Assembly: GCF_026339995.1 (NCBI RefSeq)
Contig: NZ_JAPEPT010000003.1
Coordinates: 620,001 to 684,000 of the forward strand
Source: Streptomyces sp. NBC_01481
Lineage (GTDB): Bacteria; Actinomycetota; Actinomycetes; Streptomycetales; Streptomycetaceae
Direction of reading: 5' to 3'
DNA length: 64,000 nt
Positions 7,786 through 18,300 of the stretch are shown here, piece by piece. Position numbers and translations under genes: made by a program. Numbering within the stretch: the first letter of the stretch is position 1; each line of letters opens with the position of its first letter. Under the pieces are notes generated by a model, which worked only from the letters and a program-made list of their open reading frames with translations, did not search any database and was not told the origin of the DNA.

Positions 7786-8976
7786 GTGAGACGCATGACC
7801 GCTCGACCCGCGAACGCGCACCAGGCGCGACTGCTCCGGCTGTTGCGCGACGGCGGGCCCAACTCCCGTGCCCAGCTGGGCGACCAGGTGGATCTGTCCC
7901 GTTCCAAGCTCGCCGTCGAGGTCGACCGGCTGCTGGAGACCGGGCTCGTCGTCGCCGACGGCCTCGCCGCCTCCCGCGGCGGGCGTCGCTCCCACAACAT
8001 CCGGCTCGCCCCCGCGCTGCGCTTCCTCGGCGTCGACATCGGCGCCACTTCCATCGACGTGGCCGTCACCAACGCCGAGCTAGAAGTGCTCGGCCACCTC
8101 AACCACCCCATGGATGTCCGCGAGGGCCCGGTCGCCGTCTTCGAGCAGGTGCTGTCGATGGCGGCGAAGCTCAAAGCCTCCGGACTCGCCGAGGGCTTCG
8201 ACGGCGCGGGCATCGGCGTCCCCGGTCCGGTCCGTTTCCCCGAGGGCGTGCCGGTCGCTCCGCCGATCATGCCCGGCTGGGACGGCTTCCCCGTACGCGA
8301 GGCGCTCAGCCAGGACCTCGGCTGCCCGGTCATGGTCGACAACGATGTGAACCTGATGGCGATGGGGGAGCAGCACGCGGGCGTCGCACGCTCCGTGGGC
8401 GACTTCCTCTGCGTCAAGATCGGCACGGGCATCGGCTGCGGCATCGTCGTCGGCGGTGAGGTCTACCGCGGTACGACGGGCAGCGCCGGCGACATTGGCC
8501 ATATCCAGGTCGAACCGGACGGTCGTGCCTGCGCCTGCGGGAACAAGGGCTGCCTGGAGGCCCACTTCAGCGGTGCCGCGCTCGCCCGCGACGCCGAGGA
8601 CGCGGCCCGCAGCGGCCGGTCGGAGGAACTCGCCGCCAGACTGGAGACGGCGGGCCGGCTCACGGCGATCGATGTCGCGGCAGCCGCGGCCGCGGGCGAC
8701 GCCACCTCGCTCGCACTCATCCGTGAGGGCGGCAACCGCGTCGGCCAGGTCATCGCCGGACTGGTCAGCTTCTTCAACCCGGGGCTCGTGGTGATCGGCG
8801 GCGGGGTGACCGGCCTCGGCCACACGCTGCTGGCGAGCGTGCGCACCCAGGTCTACCGCCAGTCGCTGCCGCTGGCGACCGGCAATCTGCCCATCGTGCT
8901 GGGCGAGTTGGGCCCGACCGCCGGAGTGATCGGCGCGGCCCGGCTCATCAGCGACCACCTGTTCTCGCCGGCCTGA
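7786..8976 (+). CDS. ROK-family transcriptional regulator
   Basis: ROK repressors couple an N-terminal winged helix to a sugar-kinase-like sensor domain. Here residues about 12-60 form the helix-turn-helix (LLRDGGPNSRAQLGDQVDLSRSK style). From residue 80 the ROK domain begins with LGVDIGATSIDVAV. The conserved VDNDVNLMAMGE segment and the zinc motif CACGNKGCLE (about residues 247-256) are intact. GTG 7786 follows GGGGAG by five bases; ATG 7795 is a possible alternative. It is immediately upstream of the sugar ABC transporter, 87 bases before the ATPase gene, so it most likely controls that operon in response to the imported sugar or a derivative. Confidence 0.9.
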   Translation: MRRMTARPANAHQARLLRLLRDGGPNSRAQLGDQVDLSRSKLAVEVDRLLETGLVVADGLAASRGGRRSHNIRLAPALRFLGVDIGATSIDVAVTNAELEVLGHLNHPMDVREGPVAVFEQVLSMAAKLKASGLAEGFDGAGIGVPGPVRFPEGVPVAPPIMPGWDGFPVREALSQDLGCPVMVDNDVNLMAMGEQHAGVARSVGDFLCVKIGTGIGCGIVVGGEVYRGTTGSAGDIGHIQVEPDGRACACGNKGCLEAHFSGAALARDAEDAARSGRSEELAARLETAGRLTAIDVAAAAAAGDATSLALIREGGNRVGQVIAGLVSFFNPGLVVIGGGVTGLGHTLLASVRTQVYRQSLPLATGNLPIVLGELGPTAGVIGAARLISDHLFSPA

Positions 8977-9062
8977 TCCAGCAGGCCGGTACGTACGACC
9001 CGCACGTGCACCTGGAACCGCCCTGCCCGCTCACCGGCCGCACCCGCCGAGGGGATTTCGTC

Positions 9063-10586
9063 ATGGCACCAGAACCGCCCCTGCTCACCATGTCCGGCAT
9101 CACCAAGTCGTTCCCCGGCGTCCGCGCGCTCGACGGAGTGGACCTGGAGGTCCAGGCCGGCGAGGTCCACTGCCTCCTCGGCCAGAACGGCGCCGGCAAA
9201 TCCACCCTCATCAAGGTGCTCGCCGGAGCCCATCAGCCCGACGGCGGAGAGATCACCTGGCGCGGCGAGGCGGTCTCCCTAAAGTCGCCCATCGCCGCCA
9301 TGCGGCTCGGTATCGCCACCATCTACCAGGAGCTCGATCTCGTCGAAGGGCTCTCCGTCGCCGAGAACGTCTTCCTCGGACACGAGCCGACCTCGGCCGG
9401 TTTTGTCGTACGAGGCACAGAGGCCAGGTCCGCAACTGCCGCCATTCTCAAGCGCCTTGGTCACCCCGAGATCGAGCCGGGCCGTCATGTCGGCGAGCTC
9501 TCGGCCGCCCAGCAGCAGATTGTCTCGATGGCCCGCGCGCTCTCCCACGACGTACGCCTCATCGTGATGGACGAGCCGTCCGCCGCACTCGACCCCGACG
9601 AGGTCGACAACCTCTTCCGTATCGTCGGCGATCTGACCGCCGACGGGGTCGCCGTCGTTTACATCTCCCACCGCCTCGAAGAGATCCGTCGCATCGGCGA
9701 CCGGGTGACCGTCCTCAAGGACGGCAGGGCCGTCGCCGTCGGACTGCCCGCGCGGGACACCCCCACCCGCGACATCGTTGCCATGATGACCGGCCGGAAT
9801 GTCGAGTACGTCTTCCCCGACCGCCCCCACGCCGCACACGCGGCGGGCCGGCAGCCGGTCCTGACGGTCGAAGGTCTCGCCAGGAAAGGGGAGTTCGCGC
9901 CCGTCGACCTCGAACTGCGCCCCGGCGAGATCGTCGGGCTCGCCGGACTCGTGGGCTCCGGGCGCTCCGAGATCCTGGAGACGATCTACGGCGCCCGCAG
10001 ACCCAGCGCCGGACGTGTTCTCGTGGACGGCTGCCCGCTGCGCCCCGTCAGCGTACGCGCCGCCGTACGCGCCGGAATCGGCCTCGCCCCCGAGGAGCGC
10101 AAGGCGCAGGGCCTGCTGATGCTGGAGTCCGTCACCCGCAACGTCTCCGTCTCCTCCCTCTCCCGCTTCTCCCGCGGCGGCTGGCTCGACCGCCGCGCCG
10201 AACGAGCAGCGGCACAGCAGGCGACCAGGGAGCTCTCCCTGCGCCCCGACAACCCCGACGCCCGGATCCGCACCCTCTCCGGCGGCAACCAGCAAAAGGC
10301 CGTGCTCGCCCGCTGGCTGCTGCGCGGCTGCCGGGTGCTGCTTCTCGACGAGCCCACCCGCGGCGTCGATGTCGGCGCGCGCGCCGAACTGTATGCCGTG
10401 ATCCGCCGGCTGGCCGACGAAGGGCTCGCCGTACTGCTCGTATCCAGCGAGGTGCCCGAAGTCCTGGGCCTCGCCGACCGGGTGCTGGTGCTCCGCGAGG
10501 GCAGCGTCGTGCACCGGGCCGACGCCCGGGAGCTGGACGAGCACCGCGTACTCGACCTTGTGATGGAAGGGAGCCCGACGGCATGA
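9063..10586 (+). CDS. Ribose/galactoside-type sugar ABC transporter, double ATPase subunit
   Basis: A 507-residue tandem ATPase of the RbsA/MglA class that powers sugar import at the inner face of the membrane. The first half has Walker A GQNGAGKST (about residue 40), signature LSAAQQQ and Walker B LIVMDEPS. The second half has a degenerate Walker A region (GLVGSGRSE) and signature LSGGNQQKAVLARWL, the usual asymmetry of this class. A purine-rich site (GAGGGGAT) precedes ATG 9063. The stop overlaps the permease start in ATGA, so the two are translationally coupled. It is part of the operon under the ROK regulator. Confidence 0.93.
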   Translation: MAPEPPLLTMSGITKSFPGVRALDGVDLEVQAGEVHCLLGQNGAGKSTLIKVLAGAHQPDGGEITWRGEAVSLKSPIAAMRLGIATIYQELDLVEGLSVAENVFLGHEPTSAGFVVRGTEARSATAAILKRLGHPEIEPGRHVGELSAAQQQIVSMARALSHDVRLIVMDEPSAALDPDEVDNLFRIVGDLTADGVAVVYISHRLEEIRRIGDRVTVLKDGRAVAVGLPARDTPTRDIVAMMTGRNVEYVFPDRPHAAHAAGRQPVLTVEGLARKGEFAPVDLELRPGEIVGLAGLVGSGRSEILETIYGARRPSAGRVLVDGCPLRPVSVRAAVRAGIGLAPEERKAQGLLMLESVTRNVSVSSLSRFSRGGWLDRRAERAAAQQATRELSLRPDNPDARIRTLSGGNQQKAVLARWLLRGCRVLLLDEPTRGVDVGARAELYAVIRRLADEGLAVLLVSSEVPEVLGLADRVLVLREGSVVHRADARELDEHRVLDLVMEGSPTA

Positions 10587-11617
10587 CGCAGCCAGCCTCT
10601 CCGGCGCGGCAGGACGCGCCTATACCCACCGCCAAGTCCGCACCCGCAGGCGGGGGTTGGCGTCGACCGCTGGGACTGCGCGCGGATGTCCGCAATCTCT
10701 CGCTGATCGGCGTCCTCGCCGTACTGATCGCCGTCGGCGGCATCACCAAGCCCGACGAATTCCTCGCCACCAGCAATCTTCAGCTCGTCCTCACCCAGGC
10801 GTCGATCATTGGCGTCGTCACCGTCGGCATGACCTTTGTGATCACCAGCGGCGGCATCGATCTGTCGGTCGGCGCGATCGTGGCACTCGCCTCCGTGTGG
10901 GCGACGACGGTGGCGACGCAGGAGTACGGCTTCACAGGCATCCTCTTCACCGCCGTGATCGTCGGCCTGGGCTGCGGACTGGTGAACGGTCTGCTCATCG
11001 CGTACGGCGGGATGGTGCCCTTCATCGCGACCCTTGCGATGCTCGCATCGGCGCGCGGGCTCGCCCTGCAGATCACCGACGGCAAGACGCAGATGGTCAC
11101 CGTCAACTCCGTGCTGGACCTGGGTATCAAGGACGCGTACATCCTCGGTATCCCGCCGCTCGTGCTCGTCTTCGCGGCCGTCACGGTCGTCGGCTGGCTG
11201 CTGCTGAACCGCACCACCTTCGGGCGGCGGACCGTCGCCGTCGGCGGCAACGCGGAGGCCGCCCGCCTCGCCGGTATCGACGTACGCCGCCAGCGGCTCT
11301 ATCTCTATCTGCTCTCCGGGCTGTGCTGCGGCATCGCCGCGTTCATGCTGATCGTCCTGGCCGGTTCGGGACAGAACACCAACGGCAATCTCTACGAACT
11401 CGACGCGATCGCCGCGGCGATCATCGGCGGCACGCTGCTCAGCGGCGGCCGGGGCACCATCGTCGGCTCGGTGCTCGGCGTCCTCGTCTTCACCACGATC
11501 ACCAACATCTTCGCCCTCAACAATCTGGAGAGCGCCGTCCAGCAGATCGCGAAGGGCGCGATCATCGTCGCCGCCGTTCTCGTGCAGCACCGCACCCTGC
11601 GCGGCGCCGAACACTGA
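10583..11617 (+). CDS. Ribose-type sugar ABC transporter permease
   Basis: A 344-residue inner-membrane permease of the BPD_transp_2 (RbsC) family with about ten hydrophobic segments. Typical motifs are GMTFVITSGGIDLSVGAIVAL, close to the start, and later TVAVGGNAEAARLAGIDV followed by AAAIIGGTLLSGGRGT. It overlaps the ATPase gene by 4 bases and precedes the binding-protein gene. Together they form a complete three-component importer for an aldose, polyol or cyclitol; specificity cannot be read from sequence. Confidence 0.93.
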   Translation: MTQPASPARQDAPIPTAKSAPAGGGWRRPLGLRADVRNLSLIGVLAVLIAVGGITKPDEFLATSNLQLVLTQASIIGVVTVGMTFVITSGGIDLSVGAIVALASVWATTVATQEYGFTGILFTAVIVGLGCGLVNGLLIAYGGMVPFIATLAMLASARGLALQITDGKTQMVTVNSVLDLGIKDAYILGIPPLVLVFAAVTVVGWLLLNRTTFGRRTVAVGGNAEAARLAGIDVRRQRLYLYLLSGLCCGIAAFMLIVLAGSGQNTNGNLYELDAIAAAIIGGTLLSGGRGTIVGSVLGVLVFTTITNIFALNNLESAVQQIAKGAIIVAAVLVQHRTLRGAEH

Positions 11618-11685
11618 CCCCGGTCGCACCCCCACCACTTCCCCCCTCCCCATCTGTCGCCCCCCAGCCGAAGGGTTGATCCGTC

Positions 11686-12732
11686 ATGCCAGAAATCCCA
11701 GCCACCAGCCGCAGAGGACTGCTCTTCGGCACTGCCGCCGTCTCCGCCGGTGCGCTGCTGACCGCCTGCACCAGCAATGAGCCCAAGAAGTCGCAGACGG
11801 CAAGCAACAACGTGCCCGCGGCCGACGACAAGCCGGGCAAGGCCGTCACCATCGGCTTCGCCGGACCGCAGGCCGACCACGGCTGGCTCAACGCGATCAA
11901 CGAGAACGCGAAGTCGCGTGCCAAGAAGTACTCCGAAGTAACGCTGGAAATCACCGAGGGCTCCAACGACACCGCCGCCCAGATCGGCCAGGTCCAGACG
12001 CTGATCAACAAGAAGGTCGATGTCCTCGTCATCCTCCCCGCCGACGGCAAGGCCCTCACCCAGGTCGGCCTGCAGGCCATGAAGGCGGGCATCCCCGTCA
12101 TCAACCTGGACCGGATCTTCGCCTCCCCGCAGGCGTACCGCTGCTGGATCGGCGGCGACAACTACGGCATGGGCCTCAACGCCGGGAACTACATCGGCGA
12201 GCAGCTCAAGGACAAGCCGAATGCCAAGGTCATCGAGCTGGCCGGACTCGACAATCTGGAACTCACCAAGCAGCGCACTCAGGGCTTCGACGACGCCTTG
12301 AAGAACTACCCCAACATCAAGAAGGTGGCCCGCCAGGCGGCCGACTTCACCGTCGAGTCCGGCCAGGCGAAGATGGCACAACTCCTCCAGGCCCAGAGCC
12401 AGTTCGATGCGTTGTGGAATCACGACGACGACCAGGGCGTGGGCGCACTGCGGGCCATCGCGCAGGCGGGCCGCAAGGACTTCCTCATGGTCGGGGGCGC
12501 CGGAGCCAAGTCCGCGATGGACGCCATCAAGGCCGACAACAGCGTCCTGAAGGCCACCGTCCTCTATCCGCCGACCATGGCCGCGTCCGCCATCGACCTC
12601 GCCCGCGCGCTCGGCCAGGCCAAGGGCGTCAGCGGAATGTCGGAACTGGAGATCCCCGCTTCGATCACCCTGTACTCCGCCGTCGTGACCAAGGAGAACG
12701 TCGAGGAGTACCTGCCCACGGGGTTCAGCTGA
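11686..12732 (+). CDS. Sugar-binding lipoprotein of the ABC importer
   Basis: A 348-residue periplasmic-binding-protein-like domain (Peripla_BP_4 type) that delivers sugar to the permease. The N-terminus has twin arginines (SRRGLLFG) and a lipobox LLTAC with Cys28, so it is a Tat-exported lipoprotein anchored in the membrane. The mature protein begins VTIGFAGPQADHGWLNAINENAK. ALWNHDDDQGVGALRAI is a typical hinge-side motif of ribose/xylose binders. It is 68 bases downstream of the permease on the same strand. A ribosome site (GAAGG) lies before ATG 11686. Confidence 0.92.
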   Translation: MPEIPATSRRGLLFGTAAVSAGALLTACTSNEPKKSQTASNNVPAADDKPGKAVTIGFAGPQADHGWLNAINENAKSRAKKYSEVTLEITEGSNDTAAQIGQVQTLINKKVDVLVILPADGKALTQVGLQAMKAGIPVINLDRIFASPQAYRCWIGGDNYGMGLNAGNYIGEQLKDKPNAKVIELAGLDNLELTKQRTQGFDDALKNYPNIKKVARQAADFTVESGQAKMAQLLQAQSQFDALWNHDDDQGVGALRAIAQAGRKDFLMVGGAGAKSAMDAIKADNSVLKATVLYPPTMAASAIDLARALGQAKGVSGMSELEIPASITLYSAVVTKENVEEYLPTGFS

Positions 12733-12776
12733 CCGGCCTGCCCGCCCCACCGAGCAACCGACGAGGAGGAACCCGT

Positions 12777-14042
12777 ATGGAACAGAGGGACAGTGAGGCC
12801 GCAACGACAGTCGGTCCGCCGGCCGCCGGTCCGCCGGCGCAGGACCTAGGCGTCGGCATGGTCGGATACGCGTTCATGGGCGCCGCCCACTCGCAGGGGT
12901 GGCGCACCGCCGGACGCGTCTTCGACCTGCCGCTGCGGCCGGTCCTCGCCGCGATCGGCGGCCGTGACGCAGCGGCCGTGCGGGCCGCCGCCGACAGACA
13001 CGGCTGGGCGGCGGCGGAGACCGACTGGCGCCACCTCGTGACCCGCGACGATGTGCAGCTGGTCGACATCTGCACGCCGGGGGACAGCCATGCGGAGATC
13101 GCCGTTGCCGCTCTGGAGGCGGGCAAACACGTCCTGTGCGAGAAGCCGCTGGCCAATTCGGTCGCCGAGGCAGAGGCGATGGTCGCGGCCGCCGAAGCGG
13201 CCAGGGAGCGCGGTCAGTTGGCGATGGTCGGCTTCAACTACCGGCGGGTGCCCGCGATCGCGTACGCCCGCCGGCTGATCGCCGACGGCAGGCTGGGCAC
13301 CCTGCGGCATGTGCGCTTCACCTATCTCCAGGACTGGCTGGTCGACCCGGAGTTCCCCCTCACCTGGCGGCTCCGGCGCGAGCAGGCGGGCTCCGGCGCG
13401 CTCGGCGATCTGGGCGCGCACATCGTGGACCTCGCGCAGTATCTGGCGGGGGAGCCGCTGGTGGGCGTCTCGGCGCTCGCGGAGACCTTCGTACGGGAAC
13501 GCCCGCTGCTCGCGGGGACGTCGGCCGGTCTTTCCGCGGCGGGCGGTCCTTCCGTGACGGGCGGGGCCGAGCGCGGGCCGGTCACCGTGGATGACGCGGC
13601 GGTGTTCACCGGGCGCCTCGCTTCGGGAGCCCTCGCCTCCTTCGAGGCCACCCGGATGGCGTCGGGACGCAAGAACGCCCTGCGACTGGAGATCAACGGC
13701 GAGCTCGGCTCGCTCGCCTTCGACCTGGAGCGGCTGAACGAGCTGTTCTTCCACGACCACACCGAGCCCGCCGCGTCAGCCGGCTTCAAGCGCATCCTGG
13801 TCACCGAGCCCGAGCATCCGTATCTGGCGGCGTGGTGGCCGCCCGGCCACGCGCTCGGCTACGAGCACACCTTCGCCCACCAGGCCCGCGATCTGGTCGA
13901 GGCGATCGCGGCGGGCACCGACCCGGCGCCGTCGTTCGCGGACGGGCTGCAGGTGCAGCGGGTGCTCGCGGCGGCGGAGGAGAGCGCCGGGAAGAACGCC
14001 GTCTACACCCCCGTACCGACATCCGTGCAGACACAGCCCTAG
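12777..14042 (+). CDS. Gfo/Idh/MocA-family sugar or cyclitol dehydrogenase
   Basis: A 421-residue NAD(P)-dependent oxidoreductase. A roughly 25-residue low-complexity N-terminal extension precedes the Rossmann start VGMVGYAFMGAAHS. The catalytic/cofactor signature CEKPLANSVAEAE and the C-terminal GFO_IDH_MocA domain with GALGDLGAHIVDLAQYL are clear. Family members oxidise hydroxyls of inositols, glucosides or sugar acids. The RBS GAGGAGGA lies before ATG 12777. Its place between the binding protein and a sugar isomerase indicates that it acts on the imported compound, possibly producing a keto-sugar. Confidence 0.9.
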   Translation: MEQRDSEAATTVGPPAAGPPAQDLGVGMVGYAFMGAAHSQGWRTAGRVFDLPLRPVLAAIGGRDAAAVRAAADRHGWAAAETDWRHLVTRDDVQLVDICTPGDSHAEIAVAALEAGKHVLCEKPLANSVAEAEAMVAAAEAARERGQLAMVGFNYRRVPAIAYARRLIADGRLGTLRHVRFTYLQDWLVDPEFPLTWRLRREQAGSGALGDLGAHIVDLAQYLAGEPLVGVSALAETFVRERPLLAGTSAGLSAAGGPSVTGGAERGPVTVDDAAVFTGRLASGALASFEATRMASGRKNALRLEINGELGSLAFDLERLNELFFHDHTEPAASAGFKRILVTEPEHPYLAAWWPPGHALGYEHTFAHQARDLVEAIAAGTDPAPSFADGLQVQRVLAAAEESAGKNAVYTPVPTSVQTQP

Positions 14043-14051
14043 GAGGTCCGC

Positions 14052-15056
<1,005 letters not shown>

Positions 15057-15086
15057 CGCTGTAGGGCACATTGCCGCAGCTCCAAG

Positions 15087-15110
15087 CCCGGCGGCGGATC
15101 CGTCGCCGGG
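15087..15110 (+). terminator. Hairpin at the end of the sugar operon
   Basis: CCCGGCG (15087-15093) pairs with CGCCGGG (15104-15110), extended by further partial pairing inside. It lies 30 bases after the isomerase stop. There is no T-run, as usual in high-GC actinomycetes. Confidence 0.5.
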
Positions 15111-15152
15111 CCGGTCCCAGCTGCTCGGGTTCGCCTTTGTCCTGCGGTAGGA

Positions 15153-15167
15153 AGAAGTTGAACTTCT
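15153..15167. promoter_or_regulatory. Perfect 15-bp palindromic operator candidate
   Basis: AGAAGTTGAACTTCT is a perfect odd-centre palindrome, about 170 bases upstream of the 1227-residue exoprotein gene and about 100 bases after the sugar operon. Its AT-rich, symmetrical nature in very GC-rich DNA suggests a binding site for a dimeric repressor, possibly the ROK protein. Confidence 0.5.
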
Positions 15168-15338
15168 CTACTGCACAAGGGCTTTCCGTCCCGGACGAAC
15201 CCGACTACGGTCCATGAGGTGTACAGGACAAAGGTGGTCTCGGTGTGACGGCGCACTCCGGTTCCACGGACAGGCCCGCCCCGCGACCGGGGGCAGGGCA
15301 CAGCCAGCCCGTTCGACCGGCTATCCCGGAGGACATTC

Positions 15339-18300
15339 GTGCACAGGAAACTGCACAGAGCCCGCAAGGCACTCGCACTCCTCACCGGCGGCCTTCTCGC
15401 CGCCGGCTCGCTCGCCCTCACCGCGCCGCAGGCTGCACCCACCGCCGACGCAGCCCCGGCCGCCGAGGAATTCCAGCAGGTCACCCTCGCCAAGGGCGTT
15501 GAGGAGACCGGTGAACCCATGTCGCTGGCGGTCCTTCCCGACCGCAGCGTGCTGCACACCTCCCGCAACGGCGAGCTGAGGATGACCGACAGCGCGGGCA
15601 ACACCCGCGTCGTCGGCACCATCCCCGTCTACTCGCACGACGAGGAAGGCCTCCAAGGCATCGGTCTCGACCCCAAGTTCGGCGAGAACCGCTTCGTCTA
15701 CCTCTACTACGCGCCCCCGCTGAGCACCCCCGCGGGCGATGCCCCCAATGAGGGCACCGCCGAGGACTTCGCGAAGTTCGACGGCGTCAACCGGCTTTCG
15801 CGCTTCGTCCTCAAGGCGGACGGAACCCTCGACAACGCCAGCGAGAAGAAGATCATCGACATTCCCGCGACCCGTGGCATCTGCTGCCACGTCGGCGGCG
15901 ACATCGACTTCGACGCGCAGGGCAACCTCTATCTGTCGACCGGCGACGACTCCAACCCCTTCGCCTCTGACGGATACACCCCGATCGACGAACGCCCGGG
16001 ACGCAATCCCGCGTACGACGCACGCCGTACCTCGGCAAACACCAACGACCTGCGCGGGAAGATCCTGCGGATCAAGGTCAACGACGACGCGAGCTACTCG
16101 ATCCCCGACGGCAACCTCTTCGCGCCGGGGACGGCCAAGACCCGGCCCGAGATCTACGCCATGGGCTTCCGCAATCCCTTCCGGTTCAGCGTCGACAAGA
16201 AGACCGGGATCGTCTACGTCGGCGACTACGGCCCCGACGCGGGCGCGGCCGACCCCAAGCGCGGCCCCGGTGGCCAGGTCGAGTTCGCCCGGATCACCAA
16301 GCCCGGCAACTTCGGCTGGCCCTTCTGCACAGGCAAGAACGACCCATACGTCGACTACGACTTCGCGACGAAGACATCCGGAGCCACCTTCGACTGCGCG
16401 GCCCCCAAGAACGAGTCGCCGTACAACACCGGCCTGGTCGACCTGCCGCCCGCGCAGCCGGCCTGGATTCCCTACGACGGCGGTTCCGTCCCGGAGTTCG
16501 GCACCGGCTCCGAATCCCCGATGGGCGGGCCCGTCTACCGCTACGACGCGGCATCCACGTCCCCGGTGAAGTTCCCCGAGGCGTACGACGGAGACTTCTT
16601 CGCCGGTGAGTTCGGCCGCCGCTGGATCAAGCGGATCAAGCAGGGCGAGGACGGCGCGGTCCAGTCCATCAACCCGCTCCCGTGGACCGGCACCCAGGTC
16701 ATGGACATGGCCTTCGGTCCCGATGGCGCGCTGTACGTACTCGACTACGGCACCGCCTATTTCGGCGGCGACAAGAACTCCGGCCTCTACCGCATCGAGA
16801 ACGCGACCGGCGGACGCTCCCCGGTGGCCGAGGCGGCCGCCACCAAGACGTCGGGCCAGGCACCGCTGCGGGTCGGCTTCTCCTCGGCAGGCACCTCGGA
16901 CGCCGACGGCGACGCGCTCACCTACGCCTGGGACTTCGGCGACGGCGGCACCTCCACCGACGCCAACCCCACGTACACGTACAAGAAGAACGGCAACTAC
17001 ACCGCGACCGTCACCGCCAAGGACCCCGGCGGCCGCACCGGCTCCGCGAGCGTCCATGTCGTGGTCGGCAACACCGCACCCAAGGTGGTCCTGCAACTCC
17101 CCGTCGAGGGCCAGCTGTTCAGCTTCGGCGACGAGATCCCTTTCAAGGTCACGGTCACCGATCCCGAGGACGGGACCATCGACTGCGCGAAGGTCAAGGT
17201 GACGTACGTCCTCGGCCATGACAGCCACGGCCACCCCGTCACCTCGGCCCACGGCTGCACCGGCACCATCAAGACCTCCGCCGATGGCGGACACGACCCC
17301 AACGCCAATATCTTCGGGGTCTTCGACGCCGAGTACACCGACGGCGGTGGCGGCGGCCAGGCCGCGCTCACCAGCCACGACCAGTCGCAGCTCCAGCCCC
17401 GTCACCGGCAGGCCGAGCACTTCACCACCTCCTCGGGCATCAAGCTCTACGACAAGGCCACCGCCCACGGCGGCAAGACGGTCGGCGACATCGACAACGG
17501 CGACTGGATCGCCTTCAAGCCGTACAACCTGACCGGCTCCACCAAGCTCACCGCCCGGATCTCCTCGGGCGGAGCGGGCGGCATCCTGGAGGTGCGCACC
17601 GGATCGGCGAGCGGTCCGCTTCTCGGTTCCGTACCCGTGCCGGTCACCGGCAGCTGGGAGACCTTCCAGGACGTCGACATCCCGCTGCGGGCCGTACCGA
17701 GGAAGACCACCGAACTGTTCCTGGCCTTCAAGGGCGGACAGGGAGCGCTGTACGACGTGGACGACTTCGAGCTCTCCAACACGCCCGTCGACCGGACCGC
17801 CAAGCGAGTCCTGGTCTTCTCCAAGACCGCCGGCTTCCGCCACGACTCCATCCCGACGGGCATCGCGGCTCTCAAAGAACTCGGCGCCAGCAGCAACATC
17901 ACGGTCGACGCCACCGAGGAGGCGGCCCAGTTCACCACCAGCAACCTCGCCCGCTACGACGTCGTGGTGTTCCTGTCGACCACGGGGGATGTCCTGGGCG
18001 CCGACCAGCAGAAGGCGTTCGAGAACTATGTCGCCGCAGGCGGCGGCTACATGGGCGTGCACGCCGCGGCCGACACCGAGTACGACTGGGCCTTCTACGG
18101 CGGGCTCGTCGGCGCGTACTTCCAGTCGCACCCGCAGATCCAGCCCGCGACCGTGCGGGTCGAGGACCACACCCATCCCTCGACCAGCCATCTCGACGAC
18201 GCCTGGGAGCGCACCGACGAGTGGTACAACTACCGCACCAACCCCCGTGCACAGGCACGGATCCTCGCCACCCTCGACGAAACCACCTACCAGGGCGGCA

